This document shows positions 51,889 through 59,216 of a stretch of DNA of 64,000 bases, piece by piece. The notes beneath the pieces are model-generated. The model saw only the letters and a list, made by a program, of their open reading frames with translations, was not told where the DNA came from and did not search any database. Made by a program: the position numbers and the translations under genes. The DNA comes from Roseomonas aeriglobus (GTDB lineage: Bacteria > Pseudomonadota > Alphaproteobacteria > Sphingomonadales > Sphingomonadaceae), in the NCBI GenBank assembly GCA_016937575.1, contig JAFHKN010000002.1, positions 3,407,001-3,471,000 of the forward strand. Reading direction: 5' to 3'. The stretch's first letter is position 1. Each line of letters opens with the position of its first letter.

Positions 51889-52635
51889 ATGCGTTTCCTG
51901 ACCGTCCTGGCCCTCGCCACTGCGCTCACCGCCTGCGGCGGCGGCAACAGCAGCAACACGACGACCGTCGACAACGTCACCGCCGCGGCACCCGTCGCGG
52001 GCAAGGCGGCACCGGCAGGGACCAGCTGGGTCGACACCGTCACCCGCACGCCCGAGGGCGGCTGGCTGATGGGTAACCCCGACGCACCGGTGAAGCTGGT
52101 CGAATATGGCAGCCGTACCTGCCACGTCTGCCAGGAGTTCGACGAAAAGGCGTTCACCCCGCTGACGCAGAATTATGTCGCGAGCGGCAAGGTGAGTTAC
52201 GAATTCCGCGACTATCTGCGCAACGGCGCCGACATCGCCGGTGCGCTGGTCGGTGGTTGCGGCGGACCGGGGCCGTTCTTCACCCTCCTGAACCAGATGT
52301 ATGCCGACCAGCCGCGCACGCTCGACGTGCTGCAGAAGCTGCCGCAGAGCTATTACGAGGAACTCGGCAAGCTGCCGCTCGGCCAGCAGGCGACGAAGTT
52401 CGCGGAAGGTGCGGGCTACCTCGATTTCGTCAAGCAGCGCGGCATCCCGGAAGCGAAGGCGCGCCAGTGCCTGGCCGACACCGCGGAAGCCACCCGGCTG
52501 CAGAAGATGAACGAGAAGGCCAACCAGGATTACCCGATCCCCGGCACGCCGACCTTCCTGCTGAACGGCAAGATGCTCGAGAATACGGTCAGCTGGGAAC
52601 AGGTCGAAGCGGCGTTGAAGGCTGCGGGGGCGTAA
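51889..52635 (+). CDS. DsbA-like lipoprotein thiol oxidoreductase, CHVC site
   Basis: A 248-residue protein with a lipoprotein signal (MRFLTVLALATALTAC, lipobox LTAC), so likely membrane-anchored on the periplasmic side. The thioredoxin fold has CHVC in VEYGSRTCHVCQEFDEKAF and the cis-Pro region in IPGTPTFLLNGKMLEN. CHVC is an unusual dipeptide between the cysteines. Several more cysteines (CGG and ARQCLA) are present. AGGAGTAA lies just before the ATG. It follows the CPHC paralog and precedes smc in the same direction. Confidence 0.88.
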   Translation: MRFLTVLALATALTACGGGNSSNTTTVDNVTAAAPVAGKAAPAGTSWVDTVTRTPEGGWLMGNPDAPVKLVEYGSRTCHVCQEFDEKAFTPLTQNYVASGKVSYEFRDYLRNGADIAGALVGGCGGPGPFFTLLNQMYADQPRTLDVLQKLPQSYYEELGKLPLGQQATKFAEGAGYLDFVKQRGIPEAKARQCLADTAEATRLQKMNEKANQDYPIPGTPTFLLNGKMLENTVSWEQVEAALKAAGA

Positions 52636-52665
52636 CTATCGCCCGGGGGGCCGACATAGTCGCCA

Positions 52666-52741
52666 TGCTCCCGCGCAGGTGGGAGCCCAGGGCCAAGAGC
52701 GACACGGCTTGCGGCCCTAGGCTCCCGGCTGCGCGGGCGCA
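52666..52741. repeat. 76-bp palindromic element (TGCTCC family)
   Basis: Arms TGCTCCCGCGCAG (52666-52678) and CTGCGCGGGCGCA (52729-52741) face each other with inner GGGAGCC / GGCTCCC and GGGCC / GGCCC pairs. A relative of 8205-8278. It separates the DsbA-like gene from smc and may end the former's transcript. Confidence 0.7.
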
Positions 52742-52757
52742 CGCTTAGGCATATCCC

Positions 52758-55700
52758 ATGCGCATCAAGCGCCTGCGGCTGACCGGCTTCAAGAGCTTCG
52801 TCGACCCCGCCGACCTGCGCATCGAACCCGGTCTGACCGGCGTCGTCGGCCCGAACGGCTGCGGCAAGTCCAACCTGCTCGAAGCGTTGCGATGGGTGAT
52901 GGGCGAGACCAGCGCCAAGTCGATGCGCGGCGCCGGCATGGAGGACGTGATCTTCGCCGGCACCCAGGCCCGGCCCGCGCGCGACTTCGCCGAAGTGTCC
53001 GTGCTGGCCGACCAGGTGATCGACGTCGGCACGGGTCAGGCGGAAGAATTCGAGGTCGTCCGTCGGATCGAACGCGGGGCAGGCAGCGCCTACCGGATCA
53101 ACGGCCGCGACGTGCGCGCGAAGGACGTCGCGCTCGCCTTTGCCGACGCCGCGACCGGCGCACATTCGCCGGCACTGGTCAGCCAGGGGCGGATCGGCGC
53201 GATCATCGCCGCCAAGCCCGCCGAACGCCGCGCGATGCTGGAGGAGGCTGCGGGAATCGCCGGGCTGCACGTCCGCCGCAAGGATGCGGAAGCAAAGCTG
53301 CGGGCGACGGAAACCAACCTCGCACGGCTCGACGAGGTCATTTCCGACCAGGAGGCCCGCGCCGCGCAGCTGAAGCGCCAGGCGCGGCAGGCCGAACGCT
53401 ATCGGCTGTTGTCGTCGCAGATCCGCGTGGCGGAGGGGCGAATGATCTTCGCCCGCTGGCGTGACGCGGCAGCGGCGGCCGATGTCGCGAAAGCGGAAAG
53501 CAAGGCGGCCGAGGCACTGGTCACCGAGCGATCGGCGACGGTGGCGGAGACGAGCGCGGCGCAGGAGGCAGCGACGCGTGCCCTGGCCGATGCCCGCACC
53601 GCCGCGCTTGCCGCGCGTGATCGGGCAAGCGAGGTCGGCCACGCCCTGTCGGCGCTGCGCGCGCAAAAGGCGGCCGCCGAGCGGCGCCTGGGCGAGCTTG
53701 ACGAGCAGATGGCGCGGCTCGTCGATGACCGGACGCGCGAAGGCGCCCTGGCGCACGACGCCGCCGAGGCGATCGAGCGGTTGATGGCGGAGGGCAAGAT
53801 GCTCGACGCGCGGATCGCCGACGCGGCAGCGCGACTGCCACAGATCGATGCGCAGCTGGCGGACGCCGAGCGCACGGCACGCGATGCCGAGGTCGCGCTG
53901 GCGCAGGCGTTGGCGGCACAGGCGACCGAAGCGGCCGAGGCGCGCGTCGCCGCTGCCGCGCGCGATGCCGCGCGCGGGCGGACCGATCGGGTGCGGCGTG
54001 ACGTGGCACTGCTCGACCGCGACCGCGCGAGCCTTGCCGATGCCGCACCGATCGCGGCGGAGCGGGACCGGGCGGCGGCCGCCCGGGCCGAGGCGGTCGC
54101 GGCGGGTGACGCCGCGCGCACCGTGCTGGAAACGGCGCTGGCCGCCGAACGCACCGCGCAGGACGGGCGCGATGCGGCACAGTCCGCCCGATCGGCCGCA
54201 CATGCCGAGCTGACCGCGATCGACGGCGAAATGCGTGCGCTGGCCAAGACGGTCCAGCCGAGCCCGCGCGACCGATTGCTCGACCGCGTACAGCCGGCAC
54301 CGGGCTATGAGCGCGCCTTGGCCGCGGCGCTGGGCGACGATCTCGACGTGGGGCTCGACCCGGCTGCCGAACGACACTGGGCTGGCGCGGCGCCCCAGCC
54401 GGGCGATCCGGTCGCGCCCGCCGATACGGTCGCGCTAACGGATCACGTCAGCGCACCGGAGGCAATTGCGCGGCGGCTGGCGCAGGTGTTCGTGACCGCC
54501 GACGACGCCGGCCAGCCGCTTGCGGTCGGGCAGCGGCTGGTAACGCGCGCGGGTGTGCTGCGGCGGTGGGATGGCTATGTCGCGCGGAGCGGCGGCGCCG
54601 CGGCGGCGGAGCGGCTGGAGCGGGTGAATCGCCTGCGCGCGCTGGAGCAGGCGCGGCCGGCAGCGGCGCATGCGGTGGCCGAGGCCGATGCAACGCTTGT
54701 CGCGATCGATGCCGCCGTCGCACAGGCGCGGGCCGATGCGACGATCGCGCGGCGAACGACCGATGCCACCGAACTGTCCGCTCGCGAGGCGACGCGGGCG
54801 GAGGATCGGGCGGCGGCGACACTCGAACGACTGGCGGCGCAGCGCGGCGATCTCGATTCCCGCGCCGCGCGATTGGCCGAGGACGCGCAGGATGCCGAGG
54901 CGGAGCTGGCGCGGGCGGAGGCGGCGCTCGCGGCGCTGCCCGATGGCGCGGAGACGCGTCTTCGCGTTGCGGCCCTGTCGACCGCGGCGGAGGCAGCGCG
55001 CGGGGCCGTGGCGACGGTGCGGGCCGAGCGCGCGGGGGTCGATCGCGACGCCGCTACCGCGCGGGAACGCGCCGCGGCGGCGGCGGCGGAGGCGAAGGGG
55101 TGGAAGGCGCGCGCCGGTGAGGCCGCCCGCCGCATCGCCGATATGGCCAAACGCGAATCGACGCTGGCGGAGGAGCGCGCCGGGCTCGCGGCGCGGCCGG
55201 GACAGCTGGCCGACCGTATCGCCACGACCGAGCAGGCCGCGGCCACCGCACGCGCCGAGGCCGATGCGCTCGCCGCGGCCGAGCGTGCGGCGGAGACCGC
55301 TTTGCGCACGGCCGAGAGCGCGGCACGGACGGCGGCCGAAGCGCTATCGGTCGCGCGCGAGGCCCGCGCCGGTGCGATGGCCCGGGCCGAAAACCAGGAA
55401 TTGCGCCGGGTCGAGATGGGCCGGTTGTCGGGCGAGCGCTTCGAATGTCCCGCGCCGCTGCTGCCCGAGCGCGCCGGTTTCGAATCCGCCGAGGTCGGTT
55501 CGCCCGCCGACGAATCGGCACGCCACGAACGGCTGACTCAGGATCGCGAGCGGATCGGACCGGTCAATCTGGTCGCCGAGACCGAACTCGCCGAACTGGA
55601 GGCAGGCGCGCTGACCAATGCCCAGGAGCGAGAAGAATTGGCGCTTGCGGTCAATCGCCTGCGCGGATCGATCGGCACGCTCAATCGCGAGGGGCGCGAA

Positions 55701-56180
55701 CGGCTGCGCGCCGCGTTCGAGGCGGTCGACGGGCATTTCCGGCGGCTGTTCACGACGTTGTTCAATGGCGGCCAAGCGCATCTGGCGCTCGTCGACTCGG
55801 ACGACCCGCTGGAGGCCGGGCTGGAGATCATGGCGCAACCACCGGGCAAGCGGCTGCAATCGCTGACCCTGCTGTCGGGCGGCGAGCAGGCGCTGACCGC
55901 GGTCGCGCTGATCTTCGCGCTGTTCCTGACCAACCCCGCACCGATCTGTGTGCTGGACGAAGTTGACGCGCCGCTGGACGACGCGAACATCGACCGGTTC
56001 TGCGACCTGCTCGACCGGATGGTGGCGGAAACCGACACCCGCTACCTGATCGTGACGCACAATGCCGCGACGATGAGCCGCATGCACCGATTGTTCGGGG
56101 TAACGATGGTCGAGAAGGGAGTCAGTCGGCTGGTGTCGGTCGATCTGGGCGGCGCGGAGGGGTTGCTGGCGGCGGAGTGA
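52758..56180 (+). CDS. smc: chromosome segregation ATPase SMC
   Basis: Condensin core of 1140 residues. The N-terminal FKSFVDPADLRIEPG and Walker A GPNGCGKSNLLEALRW (residues 31-45) are followed by about 300 residues of Ala/Arg-rich coiled coil, a hinge near residues 490-640 and a second coiled coil. The C-terminus has signature LLSGGEQALTAVALIFALFL (~residue 1039), Walker B ICVLDEVDAPLDDANIDRFC and the D-loop/H-loop YLIVTHNAATMSRMHRLFGV. The length is near that of alphaproteobacterial SMC. No scpA/scpB are in view. The ATG at 52758 follows closely on a palindrome, with no clear Shine-Dalgarno. Confidence 0.96.
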   Translation: MRIKRLRLTGFKSFVDPADLRIEPGLTGVVGPNGCGKSNLLEALRWVMGETSAKSMRGAGMEDVIFAGTQARPARDFAEVSVLADQVIDVGTGQAEEFEVVRRIERGAGSAYRINGRDVRAKDVALAFADAATGAHSPALVSQGRIGAIIAAKPAERRAMLEEAAGIAGLHVRRKDAEAKLRATETNLARLDEVISDQEARAAQLKRQARQAERYRLLSSQIRVAEGRMIFARWRDAAAAADVAKAESKAAEALVTERSATVAETSAAQEAATRALADARTAALAARDRASEVGHALSALRAQKAAAERRLGELDEQMARLVDDRTREGALAHDAAEAIERLMAEGKMLDARIADAAARLPQIDAQLADAERTARDAEVALAQALAAQATEAAEARVAAAARDAARGRTDRVRRDVALLDRDRASLADAAPIAAERDRAAAARAEAVAAGDAARTVLETALAAERTAQDGRDAAQSARSAAHAELTAIDGEMRALAKTVQPSPRDRLLDRVQPAPGYERALAAALGDDLDVGLDPAAERHWAGAAPQPGDPVAPADTVALTDHVSAPEAIARRLAQVFVTADDAGQPLAVGQRLVTRAGVLRRWDGYVARSGGAAAAERLERVNRLRALEQARPAAAHAVAEADATLVAIDAAVAQARADATIARRTTDATELSAREATRAEDRAAATLERLAAQRGDLDSRAARLAEDAQDAEAELARAEAALAALPDGAETRLRVAALSTAAEAARGAVATVRAERAGVDRDAATARERAAAAAAEAKGWKARAGEAARRIADMAKRESTLAEERAGLAARPGQLADRIATTEQAAATARAEADALAAAERAAETALRTAESAARTAAEALSVAREARAGAMARAENQELRRVEMGRLSGERFECPAPLLPERAGFESAEVGSPADESARHERLTQDRERIGPVNLVAETELAELEAGALTNAQEREELALAVNRLRGSIGTLNREGRERLRAAFEAVDGHFRRLFTTLFNGGQAHLALVDSDDPLEAGLEIMAQPPGKRLQSLTLLSGGEQALTAVALIFALFLTNPAPICVLDEVDAPLDDANIDRFCDLLDRMVAETDTRYLIVTHNAATMSRMHRLFGVTMVEKGVSRLVSVDLGGAEGLLAAE

Positions 56181-56199
56181 CACCCCCGAGCTCACCGCC

Positions 56200-56292
56200 G
56201 TCATCCCCGCGGAGGCGGGGATCAATAGTCGCCGAACGTGCTGAGACTCGCTTTGGTCCGCCAGAATTTGTCCCCGCCTTCGCAGGGATGAC
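56200..56292. repeat. 93-bp palindromic element, copy 5 (GTCATCCCCGC family)
   Basis: Starts GTCATCCCCGCGGAGGCGGG and ends CCCCGCCTTCGCAGGGATGAC-like at 56292. It lies between the convergent smc and ribA genes. Confidence 0.83.
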
Positions 56293-56306
56293 GGGACGGG
56301 TGAGCG

Positions 56307-57356
56307 TCAGAGCTGATGTCCGGTCCGGTCCCGCTTCGTCTCCAGATATTTGGCGTTATGCGGGTTCGCCGGCAGCATCAGCGGCACGCGCTCGGCGACC
56401 GAAATTCCGGCCGCTTCCAACCCCGCGACCTTTGCCGGATTGTTCGTTAGCAACCGCACGTCGCGCTGCCCGAGCAGGTCGAGCATCCGCGCCGCCACGC
56501 GGAAATCGCGTGCGTCGATCGCAAAGCCGAGCCGCGTGTTGGCATCGACCGTGTCGAACCCCTGGTCCTGAAGCGCATAGGCGCGCAACTTGTTGACCAG
56601 GCCGATCCCGCGCCCCTCCTGCCGCAGGTAGAGCAGGATACCCCAGCCGCCGCCGGCGATCCTGGCCAGCGCCTCATTGAGTTGCGGGCCGCAATCGCAT
56701 TTGAGACTGCCGAGCACGTCGCCCGTCAGGCATTCGCTGTGCAGCCGCACCAGCGGCGGCGTGCCGTCGGGGCGGCCGAGGATCAGCGCGACATGCTCGC
56801 CGGCGGCCTCGGGCGTACGGAACGCGACGATCTCGGCATCTTCGATCGCCGCGACGGGCAAGCGCGCGCGGGTGGCGATGACGAGACGGGTCGCATCCTC
56901 ATGCGCGGCGATGTCATCGCGCGTGATCGCGACGTCGCCGGTCTCATCTTCGCGGACGAAAAAAGCCGGCAGCACTCCGGCAACCCGCGCCAGCAGCAGG
57001 GCGGCGGCGGCATCCTCGGCGTGCGGCACGGCGATCGCGCGGAAAGGGCCCTTCAGCGGTGTCGCCAGGTCGCGCTGCGGGTCGGCGAGTGCGGTCGCCG
57101 TCACGAAGTCGAGCCATGGCGCGCGGTCGATCAGCACCGGCGCATCGGGCACGGCGGCGTCACGCTGGTTGGCAAGCTTCAGCGTTGCTGCACGCCCGGC
57201 CGACAGCAGCACCCCGGCCCTGGTCTCGGGATCGAACGCCTCCAGCCGCGCCGTGTCGGCCGTCTCGATCGCGAGCAATGTCAGCGCGCCGACCGATACC
57301 GGCCAGCCGCGCCGCAGCGCGTCGATCGCGCGGGCGGTCGCCTTCGCGTCGCTCAA
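56307..57356 (-). CDS. ribA: GTP cyclohydrolase II
   Basis: First enzyme of riboflavin synthesis from GTP; 349 residues read from a TTG start ([18 protein letters not shown]). The C-terminal GTPCH II domain (from ~residue 140) has zinc-ligand cysteines in [20 protein letters not shown] and [20 protein letters not shown]. The N-terminal part ([40 protein letters not shown]) resembles a degenerate DHBP synthase domain and lacks an obvious catalytic set. The TTG at 57356 overlaps the xthA stop by three bases (TTGA), which is why I chose it over the longer upstream frame. Confidence 0.88.
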   Translation of the reverse strand: MSDAKATARAIDALRRGWPVSVGALTLLAIETADTARLEAFDPETRAGVLLSAGRAATLKLANQRDAAVPDAPVLIDRAPWLDFVTATALADPQRDLATPLKGPFRAIAVPHAEDAAAALLLARVAGVLPAFFVREDETGDVAITRDDIAAHEDATRLVIATRARLPVAAIEDAEIVAFRTPEAAGEHVALILGRPDGTPPLVRLHSECLTGDVLGSLKCDCGPQLNEALARIAGGGWGILLYLRQEGRGIGLVNKLRAYALQDQGFDTVDANTRLGFAIDARDFRVAARMLDLLGQRDVRLLTNNPAKVAGLEAAGISVAERVPLMLPANPHNAKYLETKRDRTGHQL

Positions 57357-58141
57357 AGGTCGAACTCGGTGATGATGGGGACGTGATCGGACGGTTTGAG
57401 CCAACTGCGGCACGGCTCGCATACGCGGTGCGCCACCGCCTTGTCGGCAACCGCGGGGCTCGCCCACATATGGTCGAGCCGCCGCCCGCGGTCCGACGCC
57501 GCCCAGTCCTTGGCGCGGTAGCTCCACCACGTGTGGAGGCGCGCGGGGGCGGGGTGGAACTTGCGGCCGAGATCGACCCAGCCGTGCGCCTTTTGCAGCC
57601 GGTCGAGCGCTTCGACCTCTACGGCCGTATGGCTGACCGTGTCGAGCAGCGCCTTGTGGCTCCACACATCCTCCGGGAGAGGCGCGATGTTGAAGTCGCC
57701 GGTCAGCACCGTCGGCACGTCGAGCGTCTCCGACCAGCGCGTCATCCGCTCGACGAAATCGAGCTTCTGGCCGAACTTCGGGTTCACGTCGCGGTCGGGT
57801 ACGTCGCCGCCGGCAGGGACGTAGACATTCTCCAGCCGCAGGCCGTTCGGCAAGCGTACCCCGACATGCCGCGCCTCGCCATTCGCCTGCCAGTCGAGCC
57901 GGTCGTCTTCGATAAGCGGCACCCGGCTGACGATCGCGACGCCGTGATGCATCCGCTGGCCGTGGATGATGACATGGTCATAGCCCAGCGCCCGGAACGC
58001 GGCGGCGGGGAAGTCCGCGTCGATGACCTTGGTTTCCTGCAGGCACAGGATGTCCGGCGATTCCTCGATGAGGAACTGCTCGACGATGCCGATGCGGAAG
58101 CGGACGGAATTGATGTTCCAGGACGCGATGCTGAGGGTCAT
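57353..58141 (-). CDS. xthA: exodeoxyribonuclease III
   Basis: AP endonuclease / 3'-5' exonuclease of base-excision repair; 262 residues. The exonuclease-endonuclease-phosphatase fold shows [32 protein letters not shown] with the metal Glu, [29 protein letters not shown], the RRLDHMWAS motif and the C-terminal [10 protein letters not shown] with the catalytic Asp-His. The ATG at 58141 is the family start. Its stop overlaps the ribA TTG start, so the order is lolA, xthA, ribA on one strand with a 343-bp gap (58142-58483) before xthA. Confidence 0.95.
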   Translation of the reverse strand: MTLSIASWNINSVRFRIGIVEQFLIEESPDILCLQETKVIDADFPAAAFRALGYDHVIIHGQRMHHGVAIVSRVPLIEDDRLDWQANGEARHVGVRLPNGLRLENVYVPAGGDVPDRDVNPKFGQKLDFVERMTRWSETLDVPTVLTGDFNIAPLPEDVWSHKALLDTVSHTAVEVEALDRLQKAHGWVDLGRKFHPAPARLHTWWSYRAKDWAASDRGRRLDHMWASPAVADKAVAHRVCEPCRSWLKPSDHVPIITEFDL

Positions 58142-58251
58142 GACGCGCGGGATGTAGGGGATGGTCGCGGGTCGGGGAAGGGTCGTCCCTCTGGCGGCGG
58201 CTCGCGCCGCGGTGAAGCCGCGTCGTCGGACGGGGCCGGGACGGCCCCGCC

Positions 58252-58306
58252 GGCCGTTTCGTTTGCGTGGTCGCGGCGGCACGCCGCGGCCCGCAAACGA
58301 AATGGC
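58252..58306. repeat. 27-bp near-perfect hairpin upstream of xthA
   Basis: GGCCGTTTCGTTTGCG (58252-58267) continues into TGGTCGCGGCG and pairs with 58280-58306 (CGCCGCGG, then CGCAAACGAAATGGCC), three wobble mismatches in about 27 positions. The preceding stretch 58202-58251 is a GCCGCGTCGTC-family copy like 8330. Between here and lolA (58336-58483) I see nothing else. Confidence 0.72.
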
Positions 58307-58335
58307 CCCCGCTCCGGGGGCATGGAGCGAGGGCC
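58304..58335 (-). terminator. hairpin downstream of lolA, possible terminator
   Basis: On the minus strand, GGCCCTCGCTCC and GGAGCGGGGGCC form a 12-bp stem with one G-U, followed by ATTTCGTTT, a weak T-rich stretch. It is 149 bp past the lolA stop. It abuts the larger hairpin at 58252. Confidence 0.5.
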
Positions 58336-58483
58336 GACCTGTCGTTCGTCACGCAGGCTGGAGGGGGGGCCGGATAGGTCCGGGCAACAGGGGGAATCCC
58401 GAACGGGAAAGCCCCCGCCTCCGCACGCAAATGAATAGCCGGCTAATCCTGTCCCTCAGATGAACACATTCGTTCATTTTGGC

Positions 58484-59095
58484 TCAGTTCCGTACCGACC
58501 CCCTCTTCGGATCGCGCCATTTGAACGCTTGGTCGCTGACAGGCACCCCGAACTGCTGATTCGACAAGCGGATCGATGTCCGATTGCCCTGGCTATCCAG
58601 CGCGACCCAGCCCTGAAGCATCAGCCCGCCCGGCGCGGACGCCTGCTTGGCAAAGATCAGAGTGATTCGCCCGAATTCGGGTCGCTTGGGATCGCGTACT
58701 TCCAGACTGACCACGCCGGGATTGCTGGTCGGCTGGACCGTCGCATAGCGCGAGATGTCCTTGTTCGGATCGAGCAGCACGCCCAAAGGCGAATTGCCGA
58801 CCGGCCATCGCGACTTCTGCCCGACCGAATAGTCGAGGAACCACAGGTCCTTGCCGTCGCCGACGATCAGGATCGGCACGTTCTTCTCATACTGGAACCG
58901 CACCTTGCCCGGCTTCTTGAGCGTCACCGTGCCCGTCAGCACCTTTCCGGCGCGGTCGGTCTGACTGAAATTGGCGGTCATCGTCGAAACGGCCTGCAGA
59001 TGCCGCTGCACCTGCACGATCTCCGGCGCGGTCTGCGCGACGGCGGGCGCCGCCATGGCGACCACCATGGCGGTCAAAAAAAGTGGCTTGAACAT
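58484..59095 (-). CDS. lolA: outer-membrane lipoprotein carrier protein LolA
   Basis: Periplasmic chaperone taking lipoproteins from LolCDE to LolB. The 203-residue protein has a signal peptide (MFKPLFLTAMVVAMAAPAVA) and a LolA fold: VQRHLQAVSTMTANFSQTDR, GKVRFQYEKNVPILIVGDGK and DLWFLDYSVGQKSRWPVGNS. The ATG at 59095, with GAGGAC upstream, is favoured over one four codons earlier. It follows ftsK by 121 bp with a strong palindrome between them; ftsK-lolA-xthA is a common alphaproteobacterial order. Confidence 0.9.
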   Translation of the reverse strand: MFKPLFLTAMVVAMAAPAVAQTAPEIVQVQRHLQAVSTMTANFSQTDRAGKVLTGTVTLKKPGKVRFQYEKNVPILIVGDGKDLWFLDYSVGQKSRWPVGNSPLGVLLDPNKDISRYATVQPTSNPGVVSLEVRDPKRPEFGRITLIFAKQASAPGGLMLQGWVALDSQGNRTSIRLSNQQFGVPVSDQAFKWRDPKRGSVRN

Positions 59096-59162
59096 GAAAG
59101 TCCTCATGAGAGCGGGGCGTTGAACGCGGCGTGAACCCCGCCGTTCCCGCTGCGCAACGATA

Positions 59163-59216
59163 CCTTTTCCGTTCGTGCTGAGCGTGCCCGCCACGCTCAG
59201 CACGAACGGAGAAAGG
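59163..59216. repeat. 24-bp-stem hairpin between ftsK and lolA
   Basis: CCTTTTCCGTTCGTGCTGAG (left) runs on to GCGTG and pairs with CACGCTCAGCACGAACGGAG plus AAAGG, with a loop of CCCGC; only one bulge. It touches the ftsK stop codon at 59217. A half-copy with the same CCGTTCGT...GAGCGTG core is at 8137-8163. Confidence 0.8.

Noticed and set aside
57353..57356. An FMN riboswitch before ribA
   Set aside because: ribA overlaps xthA, so there is no leader of the size an FMN aptamer needs.
56307..57665. A 452-residue RibA with an upstream extension
   Set aside because: The extra N-terminal ~100 residues are read from the xthA coding strand in a second frame; the family start fits the TTG at 57356.
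59163..59216. A standard terminator for ftsK
   Set aside because: The stem is very long and has no clean T tract on either strand, so it is listed as a repeat rather than a terminator.
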